Origin: JBBKWH01 sp037968855
Lineage (GTDB): Bacteria; Pseudomonadota; Gammaproteobacteria; Pseudomonadales; Moraxellaceae
Direction of reading: 5' to 3'
Length of the DNA stretch: 18,411 nucleotides
NCBI GenBank assembly: GCA_037968855.1
Contig: JBBKWH010000093.1
Location: 1-18,411 of the forward strand
The notes beneath the pieces were generated by a model, which was not told where the DNA came from, ran no database searches, and saw only the letters and a program-made list of their open reading frames with translations. Below, piece after piece: positions 1 through 7,383 of this stretch; the stretch's first letter is position 1; each line of letters starts with the position of its first letter. The translations under genes were made by a program, and so were the position numbers.

Positions 1-263
1 AGCTTGGCTTTTTTAAATTGCTTACGTCGTGTCACCAACTCTTCGGTGATTGCCTGAATGGTTTGGCTATGCAGATTTAGACCTGATTTGCTTGCGCCTT
101 TGGTGTAGGCGGCAATATCGAATGCGGAGAGAAATTTACCCGTGCGTTGCAAGTGTTTGTAGCCCAAGTCATTAACGTAATTCCAGACAAAATTGGCTTC
201 TGATGCGAATTGCATCAGCACCTTGGCGTGTTTGTCTTTGATCCGCAGTTTGAGGGTTTTCAT
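1..263 (-). CDS. TnpB-like (IS200/IS605 OrfB) transposase, N-terminal part, cut by window edge
   Basis: The first 87 codons of a gene that runs leftward out of the window. The protein begins MKTLKLRIKDKHAKVL and continues through NFVWNYVNDLGY and LNLHSQTIQAITEEL. That pattern (short basic beta strand, then an aromatic-rich helix with FVWNY, then a helix before a Lys/Arg stretch) is typical of the N-terminus of OrfB/TnpB proteins, RNA-guided nucleases carried by IS200/IS605 and IS1341-type elements. The RuvC-like catalytic residues and zinc finger would lie beyond the edge, so intactness cannot be judged. No tnpA is seen upstream; the next gene on that side is a hydrolase. The start is the ATG at 263. 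A free-standing relative of TnpB is possible. The family call rests on the N-terminus only. Confidence 0.7.
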   Translation of the reverse strand, partial: MKTLKLRIKDKHAKVLMQFASEANFVWNYVNDLGYKHLQRTGKFLSAFDIAAYTKGASKSGLNLHSQTIQAITEELVTRRKQFKKAK

Positions 264-375
264 GATTGAATTTTAACAAATTCCTGTTCTAAATTCACGC
301 CTTTTTAGCGATACCATGACGTGATTAAACTGGGCTTCGCCACAGCCTAATCCCTCCGGTATCGCCGCCTTATAT

Positions 376-395
376 CCTCGGGCTAAACCCCGAAG
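376..395. other. Small hairpin upstream of the tnpB-like gene
   Basis: A 5-bp stem (TCGGG at 378-382 with CCCGA at 389-393) with a six-base loop lies about 115 bp upstream of the tnpB-like start. Subterminal hairpins near element ends are typical of IS200/IS605 elements, so this could mark the left end of the element, but no boundary can be proven here. The rest of 264-463 shows no gene I can support. Confidence 0.25.
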
Positions 396-463
396 TTTTA
401 CGGCGAAATGGATAAAATTGTGACATAACAATGACCTCTTTTTGTTTCACCAAATGGCTGGCT

Positions 464-1138
464 CTAGTCCTTGTGCAATCCACGCCCCAACCCATCCAAC
501 ACCACCCGCAACCGATCCCATAACTGACGTTGCACGACTGGATGTACCCGATCCGCCGGATAACAACGCGCCAACGCCAAATGATCAATGCCATGTTCAG
601 CAGTCAGGCCAATGTTTTCCACCGTGGTTTGCCAATGGCTCGGCATGGCCCAATTACTCAACCAACGACGATCCCCACCCAAGCGATCCACCGCGCTAAA
701 GGCATTGATCACCTGCTTAACGTTATCCGGTATAGGCCGTGGATCGACACCCCATTGCGCCGGATAAATGCGACCCAACCCACCAGCGGCAATTGTCACC
801 AACAGATCAACCGCCACCCCCCGCTGGGCCAGCACGCGTGCCACCTGAACCGCCAAAAATCCGCCTTGGCTATAACCAATCAATACAATCGGCCGCCCAT
901 GTCTTGCCGCACGTTGTAGATGATCAGCAATCAACGCAGGACGGGCATGATTGGCAAATAGACTGCTATCAGCAAAGCCCCAGTCACGCACCTGTTGCAG
1001 CAAGTGGCGTTGCATATGATTGCCCGCCATCAGGCCATGCATCAGGGCAATCCGTGGGCCGTGTTGGTCATCAACCGCATCGGCATGCCAGCTGGACTGC
1101 CAACTCAAACGTAAACGCGGAACAGGCAATCGATTCAT
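464..1138 (-). CDS. Alpha/beta-hydrolase family protein (lipase/esterase-like)
   Basis: A 224-residue soluble protein with an alpha/beta-hydrolase layout. An early strand ends in IALMHGLMAGN (about 30-40, oxyanion-hole region). The nucleophile elbow is GYSQGG (88-93, Ser90), preceded by a hydrophobic strand (PIVLIGYS). A later GIDHLAL (183-189) offers His186 as catalytic base. No signal peptide or membrane segment is evident, so a cytoplasmic enzyme is likely; the substrate cannot be read from sequence. It lies 50 bp downstream of speD on the same strand and may be co-transcribed. The start is uncertain: a TTG at 1141 directly precedes the ATG at 1138, and neither has a good ribosome binding site. 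The ATG was chosen. Confidence 0.75.
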   Translation of the reverse strand: MNRLPVPRLRLSWQSSWHADAVDDQHGPRIALMHGLMAGNHMQRHLLQQVRDWGFADSSLFANHARPALIADHLQRAARHGRPIVLIGYSQGGFLAVQVARVLAQRGVAVDLLVTIAAGGLGRIYPAQWGVDPRPIPDNVKQVINAFSAVDRLGGDRRWLSNWAMPSHWQTTVENIGLTAEHGIDHLALARCYPADRVHPVVQRQLWDRLRVVLDGLGRGLHKD

Positions 1139-1188
1139 CAAAAATCAGACTCAAAAAAGGTTGGTGAACAGGCACTCATCAATAGCAT

Positions 1189-1650
1189 CTAGGCCAAAAT
1201 AGGATATTGCTGATCACGCAGGGCTTCGACCAGATCAGCACGCAATGGCGAACCTCTCTCCACGCGCTGAATCTGTGGCTGCTGGCAGGCGAGTAAGGCC
1301 ACCAGATCATCAATCACTTGCTGTGCTTTGCTATTGTTATCGCAGCTTAAATTGCACACATACAGATCAACCGACACAAAGCCATGCTCAGGCCATGTAT
1401 GTAGCGCCAAATGCGACTCAGCCAGCAGCAAAACGCCCGTCACTCCACACGGCGCAAAGGCATAAAACCGCTCACCGACCACAGTCAATCCTGCACGTTG
1501 CACCAACTGGGTACACTGCTCACGCAGCCATGCCACATCACTTAAATGATCAAGCGCACAGCCATATAGATCGGCCATGATCTGTAAGCCGCCAACGGGT
1601 GGGTGGCTCAGGGGTGGCGGCGATAGCGGCTTAGACACTGTGTTCATCAT
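1189..1650 (-). CDS. speD: S-adenosylmethionine decarboxylase proenzyme (SpeD, bacterial class 1B type)
   Basis: Makes decarboxylated AdoMet, the aminopropyl donor for spermidine synthesis. The proenzyme self-cleaves at a Glu-Ser bond and the Ser becomes the pyruvoyl cofactor. At 153 residues this is the short bacterial type. The core LAESHLALHTWPEHG contains Ser79 (future pyruvoyl), His84 and, 15 residues later, Cys99 in VDLYVCN. These spacings equal Ser63/His68/Cys83 of the Thermotoga enzyme, so the active site looks complete. About 18 residues precede the usual N-terminal region (GLQIMADLYG), with two tandem ATGs at 1650 and 1647. A spermidine synthase gene (speE) is often adjacent in other genomes but is absent here. 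The downstream hydrolase may share the transcript. Confidence 0.93.
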   Translation of the reverse strand: MMNTVSKPLSPPPLSHPPVGGLQIMADLYGCALDHLSDVAWLREQCTQLVQRAGLTVVGERFYAFAPCGVTGVLLLAESHLALHTWPEHGFVSVDLYVCNLSCDNNSKAQQVIDDLVALLACQQPQIQRVERGSPLRADLVEALRDQQYPILA

Positions 1651-1759
1651 GATCAGTAGACATCAGATCACACCAAATTGAATCAATCGCAGCATCATAA
1701 CGCGCAATCACTTGCCACTCTAGCAACATGCTTAGCGTTCGGTTTTGCAAAATCAGGGC

Positions 1760-2089
1760 TTAAACATCGTCGTCTAGCACATACACCTGTTGATCACGAC
1801 GTTGATGGGTGGCAACTTTGCGTAATTGCTCGACTTCCTCAAGTAAATCTAGCATCAGCGATACAGCGGTTAAACTGGCATCAAAATCTCGATGCAAGCG
1901 AAAGGCCCGACGCGCCCGACTCAAATGCAGACTCTCAAATCGCCATGCGCTTTGTTCATGCGTATTAACCGGCAAAATATCGGCGTCTACCAAGGTCATG
2001 ATCCACTGTTTACCCAAGCCACACGCGGCGGCAATTTCATCTAAGCTAAGACCCTGTTCGTCAACCACAATAACCGAATGGACGGCCAT
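1760..2089 (-). CDS. cbpM: Chaperone modulator CbpM (MerR-like helix-turn-helix)
   Basis: A 109-residue protein beginning MAVHSVIVVDEQGLSLDEIAAACGLG, a MerR-like winged helix-turn-helix in which the recognition region is followed by WRFESLHLSRARRAFRLHRDF and then a leucine-rich helix (SLMLDLLEEVEQLRK). This is the layout of CbpM, which binds the J domain of CbpA and inhibits both its DnaK co-chaperone and DNA-binding activities. It sits 23 bp downstream of cbpA on the same strand, the usual operon order. The start at 2089 has a clear AGGAGA ribosome binding site just upstream. The acidic tail (VLDDDV) ends the protein. A generic MerR-family regulator is the only alternative, and the neighbour argues against it. 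Confidence 0.88.
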   Translation of the reverse strand: MAVHSVIVVDEQGLSLDEIAAACGLGKQWIMTLVDADILPVNTHEQSAWRFESLHLSRARRAFRLHRDFDASLTAVSLMLDLLEEVEQLRKVATHQRRDQQVYVLDDDV

Positions 2090-2112
2090 GATGATGTCTC
2101 CTATTGTTCAAT

Positions 2113-3096
2113 TTAAGATGCGCGTGGATTAAAGGCCAACTCATCGGCCATGCGTTGATAAGTGGCTTTTGCGGCATCCGTATTGGCCGGAGGCAACACC
2201 ACCTGTAGCTCGACATACAGATCCCCCGCGATTTTGGCCGGAATGCCTTTGCCTTTAAGCCGTAGTTGGCGGCCTGTTTGCGAGTTAGCCGGAATATTCA
2301 GTTGCACCGTACCTGCTGGCGTATGCACGGTGATCGGGCCACCTAGCGCAGCCTCCCACGGGGCAACCGGCAGATGCATATACACATCGGCCTCTTCAAT
2401 CCGGTAGCGCGCATCGGCGCTAATCTCAATGTCTAGATACAAGTCGCCATTGGGACCGCCATTGCCACCCGCCAAGCCTTGACCACTCAGCCGAATTTGC
2501 TGACCGTTCTTAATCCCTTTAGGGATTTTGACTTGTAGGGTGCGCAATTGCTCAGTGGGTTGGCCGCTGCTATCAATGCTCGGCACCCGCAAGCTAATGC
2601 TCCGTTCAGCGCCCTCATACACTGCCGAGAGATCAACACTTAAACGGGCATGTTGATCCTCACCGCGCCACGGCTGATTGGGATCACGGCGGGTTTGTTG
2701 CCGTCCGCCAAAACCACCTCCAAATAGATCGGAAAAATCAAACCCGCTGGCGTCAAAGCCTTGCCCATCAAAGCCACCCGCACCAAAGCCGCGATTGCCA
2801 GCCCCAAAACCGCCTGCACCAAAACCACCGGCTCCAGCACCACGCGAGCCAGCGCCGCTATAGCCACCGCCAAAACCTTGTGGATTGGCCAGTATCTGGT
2901 CGTATTCGGCGCGTTTGTCTTTGTCTCGTAGGGTCTCGTAGGCGGTGTTGATGCTGGCCATTTTGCTATCAGCATCAGGGTCTTTACTGACATCGGGGTG
3001 ATATTGCTTGACCAACTTGCGATAGGCTTTTTTGATATCGTCGTCGCTTGTGGTTTTTGCCACACCTAATGTTTGATAAAAATTAGCGTCTGCCAC
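2113..3096 (-). CDS. cbpA: Curved-DNA-binding protein CbpA (DnaJ/Hsp40 family co-chaperone)
   Basis: A 327-residue class B Hsp40. The J domain occupies about residues 5-70 with the HPD motif at 33-35, which triggers DnaK ATPase activity. A Gly/Phe-rich linker follows (about 74-135, with repeats of the type GAGGFGAGGFG). Two beta-rich C-terminal substrate-binding domains with VKIPKGIKNGQQIRLSGQG and LNIPANSQTGRQLRLKGKG complete it. There is no cysteine zinc finger, which separates it from DnaJ proper. It begins with GTG (plus-strand CAC at 3094-3096), supported by an AGGAGT ribosome binding site five bases upstream. It leads the cbpA-cbpM pair. CbpA also binds curved DNA and is stationary-phase associated in E. 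coli; nothing here tests that. Confidence 0.93.
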   Translation of the reverse strand: MADANFYQTLGVAKTTSDDDIKKAYRKLVKQYHPDVSKDPDADSKMASINTAYETLRDKDKRAEYDQILANPQGFGGGYSGAGSRGAGAGGFGAGGFGAGNRGFGAGGFDGQGFDASGFDFSDLFGGGFGGRQQTRRDPNQPWRGEDQHARLSVDLSAVYEGAERSISLRVPSIDSSGQPTEQLRTLQVKIPKGIKNGQQIRLSGQGLAGGNGGPNGDLYLDIEISADARYRIEEADVYMHLPVAPWEAALGGPITVHTPAGTVQLNIPANSQTGRQLRLKGKGIPAKIAGDLYVELQVVLPPANTDAAKATYQRMADELAFNPRAS

Positions 3097-3354
3097 GGAT
3101 CACTCCTGTAAAACATCAATGTATCTATTCAGGGTAATCTTTTAACCTTCTGTTTTGTGTAGGCTTATGTGACGAGTCGCTAAACTGTGTAACGGGATGC
3201 TGTGATCTGATTTTGGGTGTGTTGTACGCTCGTAGCCATATATGCGTTATCGCGTGCCGACCTGAATAATTGGGAACCTTAATGCCCTACACAATCCGCT
3301 TGTCGAGCAAGCCGCTTCGGTGTTTAATGGGTGTATTGGTGGCAGCGCAAGCGT

Positions 3355-3436
3355 TGCTAACTGTTTATATCAACAGGATATACAGCGTGATGATCATGGC
3401 TTCTGCATCAAAAACGCCGTATATCCTTAGTTAGGC
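3355..3436 (+). repeat. attC-like integron recombination site (variant)
   Basis: The site ends in GTTAGGC (3430-3436), matching the attC R' consensus GTTRRRY, immediately before a gene that starts three bases later. Upstream lies GCTAAC (3356-3361). Between them AGGATATAC (3375-3383) is perfectly complementary to GTATATCCT (3419-3427), and the pairing extends to 12 of 13 positions. The R''-like box matches poorly, so this may be a hybrid or decayed attC. The first base pairs of the neighbouring cassette agree with insertion here. Confidence 0.55.
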
Positions 3437-3438
3437 AT

Positions 3439-3882
3439 ATGAAAAAATTCGACCCAGTTCTTCACATTATAGGAAGCTCAGCTATTCTTGAGACTGATGG
3501 TACTTGGCCAAGTTTTTACGAGTCGGAAGTGTATTCATTTAATTTTTGGCGCGGAGATTCACGACCAGAAGATGATGTTTACATTTCCCCTACAATTGAA
3601 ACCTCTATTGAAATGGCTAGGCATTCTCGTCCATTCATCGTTGATTTAAAATTCCACGACTGCGACTCAATCGAAATGTCTTATTTCAACTATCAAAACG
3701 TTATAGAGGAATTAACATTTTCCTTTGAAGAACGAGGTTTCTATGCCGATGGAGTAACACCGCTACTGCCTTATATCTGTGTGAAAATTGGAACTCCAAA
3801 ACATACTGTAGCACTCACTTTTAAGTGCTTTAAAATAGAGGTTGTTGGTAGGCGAGAAATAAAAGGGCCGCCATATGCCTAA
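3439..3882 (+). CDS. Integron-cassette protein of unknown function
   Basis: A 147-residue protein that I do not recognise. It begins MKKFDPVLHIIGSSAILE and is rich in acidic and aromatic residues (for example FNFWRGDSRPEDDVYISP and SFEERGFYADG). It has no signal peptide or membrane segment, suggesting a small soluble protein; an immunity-protein-like fold is conceivable but unproven. The ATG sits just after the attC core GTTAGGC, and the stop codon (TAA, 3880-3882) lies inside the R'' box of the next attC, the classical packing of a gene cassette. There is no obvious promoter or strong ribosome binding site. Base composition is visibly more AT-rich than the flanking genes, consistent with horizontal transfer. 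Confidence 0.75.
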   Translation: MKKFDPVLHIIGSSAILETDGTWPSFYESEVYSFNFWRGDSRPEDDVYISPTIETSIEMARHSRPFIVDLKFHDCDSIEMSYFNYQNVIEELTFSFEERGFYADGVTPLLPYICVKIGTPKHTVALTFKCFKIEVVGRREIKGPPYA

Positions 3883-3934
3883 CCCATCATTCAATCAGGA
3901 CGCCTAACGGTGCCCCTTAATTCAAACGTTAGTC
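3877..3934 (+). repeat. attC site of an integron gene cassette
   Basis: A 58-bp site bounded by GCCTAAC (R'', 3877-3883) and GTTAGTC (R', 3928-3934). Its internal arms TCATTCAA and TTAATTCAA match the layout of classical cassette attC sites such as those of aadA cassettes. Recombination between G and TT of R' would release a cassette starting TTAGGC, and its restored GTTAGGC would be the exact complement of GCCTAAC. This internal consistency strongly supports a real cassette between 3431 and 3928. Confidence 0.88.
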
Positions 3935-3936
3935 AT

Positions 3937-4212
3937 ATGAGCATCTTAAAAGACCTACACGATGCCGTTCTAACCTCATTGCAGGTCAACTGGGCTGATG
4001 GACAATGCACACTTATTTTGCAACTAGCCTCTGGGCAGCGAAATTTGACATTTAGTGGTCTCACCGCGTTTTCTCTTTCTCGATCTATGCCATGGGGGCC
4101 ATCGGCATCCATCAACGAAGCAACAGAGCTATCCAACTCCAAGTTCGAGGTGGAAATGCAGTCCGGTGACATCATCACCATTGAGGCCAATACATGGGAA
4201 CTCTCCATTTAA
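3937..4212 (+). CDS. Second integron-cassette protein, small, unknown function
   Basis: A 91-residue protein starting MSILKDLHDAVLTSLQVNW, with later motifs SMPWGPSASINEA and VEMQSGDIITIEA. It resembles a family of small uncharacterised beta-rich proteins I associate loosely with accessory regions, but I cannot assign a function. The reading frame is open further upstream from 3910, but that would place the start inside the attC site. The ATG at 3937, three bases after GTTAGTC, is the start expected for a cassette gene. No intact attC follows; a CACTAAC at 4279-4285 may be a decayed R'' box, one base away from the GACTAAC predicted from the cassette's own left end. Confidence 0.7.
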   Translation: MSILKDLHDAVLTSLQVNWADGQCTLILQLASGQRNLTFSGLTAFSLSRSMPWGPSASINEATELSNSKFEVEMQSGDIITIEANTWELSI

Positions 4213-4244
4213 GTAATTTAGTCAAAAATGATTATCAACCAAAA

Positions 4245-4259
4245 GCACCAAATCTGTGC
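4245..4259. promoter_or_regulatory. Putative NtrC binding site
   Basis: GCAC-N7-GTGC (4245-4248 and 4256-4259) has the half-sites and spacing of the NtrC enhancer consensus. It lies about 100 bp upstream of the sigma-54 promoter, a normal enhancer distance. Only one site is seen, whereas NtrC often uses two. Confidence 0.6.
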
Positions 4260-4352
4260 AATCTGTCTTAAAACGCGCCACTAACTTGCATCAATCCTGC
4301 CCACAAATTACAGAATTACTTAAAATCATTGAAAAACAGCATGATAAAAACA

Positions 4353-4368
4353 TGGCACGCACATTGCT
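4353..4368 (+). promoter_or_regulatory. Sigma-54 (RpoN) promoter of the nitrogen operon
   Basis: TGGCAC-N5-TTGCT is a full match to the sigma-54 consensus TGGCAC-N5-TTGCW, with the invariant GG (4354-4355) and GC (4366-4367) correctly spaced. It lies about 85 bp upstream of the binding-protein start and reads towards it. With the NtrC-like site upstream it predicts induction under nitrogen limitation. Confidence 0.88.
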
Positions 4369-4375
4369 TATTCAT

Positions 4376-4407
4376 CAGTATTACCAAAAATTGAAATGGT
4401 AATACTG
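4376..4407. promoter_or_regulatory. 11-bp perfect inverted repeat in the operon leader
   Basis: CAGTATTACCA (4376-4386) and TGGTAATACTG (4397-4407) are exact complements separated by 10 bases. The repeat starts at about the expected transcription start of the sigma-54 promoter and ends 47 bp before the first gene. It could be a repressor operator or a 5' mRNA stem-loop. No T-run follows, so it is not a terminator. Confidence 0.6.
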
Positions 4408-4454
4408 GAATCTCGCAAAGACTTTATTACTGTTTTGGCTCTGGAGAACATGTC

Positions 4455-5441
4455 ATGTCGCTGTTGACCACCTTGATGTCACGCCGGACGGCCCTTGCCG
4501 CCTTAATCAGTTTGACCACCATTGGCAGTGTCAGCGCTGCACCGCTCAAAGTCGGCTATAGCGATTGGCCGGGTTGGGTCGCTTGGCAAGTCGCCATCGA
4601 AAAAGGCTGGCTCAAGCAAGCGGGTGTCGATGTGAGCTTTCAATGGTTTGATTACTCTGCCTCATTAGACGCCTTTGCCGCCGGTAAAATTGATGCCGTC
4701 ACCGCCACCAATGGCGATGTGTTGGTGACCGGTTCTGGCGGCAGTAAAGGCATCATGATCATGATGACCGATTACTCCAACGGCAATGACATGATCATTG
4801 GCAAATCCGGCGTCAAGTCGTTAAAAGACCTTGCTGGCAAATCTGTTGCGGTTGAGCGGGGTTTGGTCGAGCATTTGCTGTTGCTCAATGGTCTCAAAAA
4901 AGCTGGCGTACCTGCGGCAACTGTCAAACTGGTCAATGCACCAACCAATGAGATGCCACAAGTATTGGCTTCGGGCAGCGTGGCGGCGGTCGGTGCATGG
5001 CAACCGGTGGCTGGCCAAGCGATTAAAGCGGCGGCTGGTGCGCGTCCCATCTATACCTCGGCCAATGAACCCGGCTTGATCTATGACGTGGTGGCGGTCA
5101 GTCCTGCCAGCCTGAATACCCGTCGGGCCGATTGGGTCAAAGTGGTCAAGGTGTGGGACAAGGTCGTGACCTATATCAACGACCCAAAAACCCAACCGGA
5201 TGCACTGCGCATTATGGCCGCTCGTGCGGGTGTGACACCTGCCACTTACAAAGGCTTTTTGCGTGGCACCAAGCTGATGAGTCTGGCGGATAACAAAGCA
5301 GCGATGATCAAAGCCGATGGCTTTAAGTCGTTGTATGGCTCTAGTTATTTTGTCAATGAATTCAACGTGAGCAATGGCATCTATAAGCAATCGCAAAATG
5401 TTGATGGCTTGATTGATCCCAACTTGATTCTGGGCAAATAA
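4455..5441 (+). CDS. ABC transporter periplasmic substrate-binding protein (NitT/TauT, urea-carboxylase-linked type)
   Basis: A 328-residue exported binding protein. Residues 1-28 form a signal peptide (two arginines, a hydrophobic core, cleavage near VSA-AP). The mature part opens PLKVGYSDWPGWVAWQVA, followed by GWLKQAGVDVSFQWFDYSASLDAFAAGKIDAV, the first-lobe pattern of NMT1/THI5-like and nitrate/taurine binding proteins. I recall similar sequences from transporters next to urea carboxylase genes, which makes a small nitrogenous compound (urea, guanidine, amide or amine) a plausible ligand, but the ligand is inferred. It has a GGAG ribosome binding site eight bases before the ATG. It is the first gene behind the sigma-54 promoter, followed by its permease and ATPase. 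Confidence 0.88.
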   Translation: MSLLTTLMSRRTALAALISLTTIGSVSAAPLKVGYSDWPGWVAWQVAIEKGWLKQAGVDVSFQWFDYSASLDAFAAGKIDAVTATNGDVLVTGSGGSKGIMIMMTDYSNGNDMIIGKSGVKSLKDLAGKSVAVERGLVEHLLLLNGLKKAGVPAATVKLVNAPTNEMPQVLASGSVAAVGAWQPVAGQAIKAAAGARPIYTSANEPGLIYDVVAVSPASLNTRRADWVKVVKVWDKVVTYINDPKTQPDALRIMAARAGVTPATYKGFLRGTKLMSLADNKAAMIKADGFKSLYGSSYFVNEFNVSNGIYKQSQNVDGLIDPNLILGK

Positions 5442-5500
5442 CACCTCGCCGCAAGGGAGCTAGCCTCCCTTGATCCAGCCGACTGACCACTTGTAGGTGT
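5441..5500 (+). promoter_or_regulatory. Intercistronic stem-loop between binding-protein and permease genes
   Basis: CAAGGGAG (5452-5459) pairs with CTCCCTTG (5465-5472) around a CTAGC loop. An outer helix ACACCT (5441-5446) with AGGTGT (5495-5500) would cover the permease ribosome binding site AGGTG (5495-5499). There is no T-run. Such elements commonly stabilise binding-protein mRNA and lower permease translation, which would suit the usual excess of binding protein. The outer helix is short and less certain. Confidence 0.55.
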
Positions 5501-5507
5501 CTTGACC

Positions 5508-6464
5508 ATGGCACAACCCTATAACCCGCATCGCAAACTCTCGCCCAAAGCGCGTTGGGGCTATGGCGCAGCATCGTTTTTGTTGCCGCTGCTGCTCTGG
5601 TCTGCGGTGAGTTATTTGCCGTTTGTTTGGCATCCACAAGTGCTGATCACCGACGCTGGTGGGGTGATGTACTTTGAACCGGATATGCGCACCGATCAGG
5701 CCACGTTTAATGACGAATTGGCCAGCATGAAGAAACAGCAGTTGGATCTGCCGCAAGGCATTCCGGCCAATCCAGTCTATTTACCTGCCCCGCATGAAGT
5801 CGCTGAAGCGTTTCATACCGCCTTTACCACTCCGCCAGTTCAACCGGATGATCCTTGGTTGCACGAGAGCTTGTGGCACAGTGTCAAAACCGTGTTTTGG
5901 GCATTTTTAATCTCGTCGATCATTGGCGTCCCGTTGGGTATTTTGTGCGGCACATCGGTAGTGATTTCGCGCTTGACCGAGCCATTTGTCGAGTTCTTTC
6001 GCTATTTGCCTGCACCGGCGTTTGGCGCGTTAGCAGTGGCAATCTTGGGCATTTATGACGGGCCAAAAATTGCCATTATTGTGATTGGCACACTGTTTCA
6101 ACAGATTTTGATTATTGCCAATACCACCCGAAAAATGGATGTTGGCCTGATTGAAGCCGGTCTGACCTTGGGCGCGAACCGGCGGCGCTTGCTGGGCAAA
6201 GTGGTGATTCCGGCCATTTTGCCTGATGTTTATCGCGATCAACGGATTTTACTCGGTTGGGCATGGACCTATTTGATTGTGGCCGAGTTGATTGGCACCA
6301 GTTCAGGCATCACGTGGTTTATCACCCAACAAGCACGTTATCAGCATTTTGACAATGTATACGCGGCAATCATCATGATCGGCATTATTGGTCTGGGGAT
6401 TGATTTGATCCTTGCAGCCTTGGGTAAAAAACTCTTTCCTTGGGATCGTGGAGCCAGCCGATGA
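5508..6464 (+). CDS. ABC transporter permease (NitT/TauT, urea-carboxylase-linked type)
   Basis: A 318-residue inner-membrane permease. A first membrane helix (about 21-41) is followed by an unusually long periplasmic stretch (about 42-120, including VMYFEPDMRTDQATFNDEL and NPVYLPAPHEVAEAFHTAF). The standard BPD permease core comes next, with further hydrophobic helices between about 127 and 305 and the EAA loop EAGLTLGANRRRLLGKVVIP at 216-235 that docks on the ATPase. The long insert with a Tyr-Phe segment before PVYLPAPHEV is what I associate with transporters near urea carboxylase. The ATG at 5508 was preferred to a TTG at 5502 because of the AGGTG eight bases upstream. The stop overlaps the next start (ATGA). 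Confidence 0.88.
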   Translation: MAQPYNPHRKLSPKARWGYGAASFLLPLLLWSAVSYLPFVWHPQVLITDAGGVMYFEPDMRTDQATFNDELASMKKQQLDLPQGIPANPVYLPAPHEVAEAFHTAFTTPPVQPDDPWLHESLWHSVKTVFWAFLISSIIGVPLGILCGTSVVISRLTEPFVEFFRYLPAPAFGALAVAILGIYDGPKIAIIVIGTLFQQILIIANTTRKMDVGLIEAGLTLGANRRRLLGKVVIPAILPDVYRDQRILLGWAWTYLIVAELIGTSSGITWFITQQARYQHFDNVYAAIIMIGIIGLGIDLILAALGKKLFPWDRGASR

Positions 6465-7378
6465 TCAACCAATCAAACAATCAACTTCCCGATTATAAGC
6501 AGCAATCACCCGAGGTTCAGGCACGCTTTAAACGGTTATATGAGCGTGATGTGATTTTAAAAGTGCGTCATTTGACCAAGCATTTTGATACCCCACAAGG
6601 CAAAGTGCTGGCTTTAAACGACATTAATTTTGAGATCTATCGGCGCGAGTTTGTCTGTGTGATTGGGCCATCGGGCTGTGGTAAATCGACCTTTAGCCGG
6701 ATTATCGCTGGTCTAGAGAGCTACGACGGTGGCGAAGCCCTGTTAGACGATCAGCCGATTACTGGGCCTGCACGTGATCGTGGCATGGTGTTTCAGGGCT
6801 ACACGCTGTTTCCATGGCGGACGGTCAAAGAAAACGTCATGTTTGGCCCCGAAATGGGCGGTCAGGGCAAAGTCAAAGCCGAAGAAATGGCCTTGCAATG
6901 GCTGGATCTGATTGGCTTAAGCAAGTTTGCCGATGCCTATCCGCACCAATTATCTGGCGGGATGAAACAACGGGTGGCGATTGCGCGCGCCTTGGTCAAC
7001 GAACCACGCATTTTGTTGATGGATGAACCGTTTGGCGCGCTGGATGCGCAAACCCGTAGCAAGATGCAGCGGCATTTGCTCGACATCTGGCGCAACATCG
7101 ACATCACCATTTTGTTTGTTACCCATGATCTAGACGAAGCGGTGCTGCTGGCCGACCGCATCTTGGTGCTACAGGCCAATCCCAGTGGCGTGCAAGAGGT
7201 GATTGAAGTGCCCGTGCCGCGTCCACGCTCAATTGAGCAATTGACCAGCCCTGAGTTTTTGGCGACTCGTGCGCGTTTAGATCAACTGATTCATGGCAAT
7301 GCCCATTCCGACGATGACGACGACCTGCCCATTCCGGCAGCCACCCGCCTGACCAGCGTCGACGATAACGTGGAGTAA
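6461..7378 (+). CDS. ABC transporter ATP-binding protein (NitT/TauT type)
   Basis: A 305-residue ATPase powering the transporter. Visible motifs are Walker A GPSGCGKST (69-77), Q-loop FQGYTLFPWRTV (111-122), signature LSGGMKQR (164-171), Walker B LLMDEPFGALD (185-195) and the H-loop VTHD (220-223). About 30 extra residues precede the ABC domain, and an acidic C-terminal tail (DDDDD near 280) lies beyond it. The start at 6461 overlaps the permease stop by four bases (ATGA), indicating translational coupling, so the in-frame extension to 6440 is unlikely. A creatininase-family gene follows after five bases, so transporter and enzyme are almost certainly one transcript. Confidence 0.93.
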   Translation: MINQSNNQLPDYKQQSPEVQARFKRLYERDVILKVRHLTKHFDTPQGKVLALNDINFEIYRREFVCVIGPSGCGKSTFSRIIAGLESYDGGEALLDDQPITGPARDRGMVFQGYTLFPWRTVKENVMFGPEMGGQGKVKAEEMALQWLDLIGLSKFADAYPHQLSGGMKQRVAIARALVNEPRILLMDEPFGALDAQTRSKMQRHLLDIWRNIDITILFVTHDLDEAVLLADRILVLQANPSGVQEVIEVPVPRPRSIEQLTSPEFLATRARLDQLIHGNAHSDDDDDLPIPAATRLTSVDDNVE

Positions 7379-7383
7379 GCCGT

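Noticed and set aside
3230..3354. A further cassette or attC upstream of 3355
   Set aside because: Fragments such as a GTTAT box and a GCTTG/CAAGC hairpin are present, but no R''/R' pair with consistent arms could be built and no gene fits.
3910..3936. Upstream start for the second cassette gene
   Set aside because: It lies inside the attC site. Cassette logic and the family-like N-terminus favour the ATG at 3937.
4213..4454. Guanidine-I (ykkC) riboswitch expected with some transporters of this type
   Set aside because: None of the conserved ykkC segments is visible; the leader holds only the NtrC-like site, sigma-54 promoter and inverted repeat.
4821..5444. Long minus-strand open frame across the binding-protein gene
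   Set aside because: It is the antisense of a clear coding gene, has no family features, and has no promoter or ribosome binding site.
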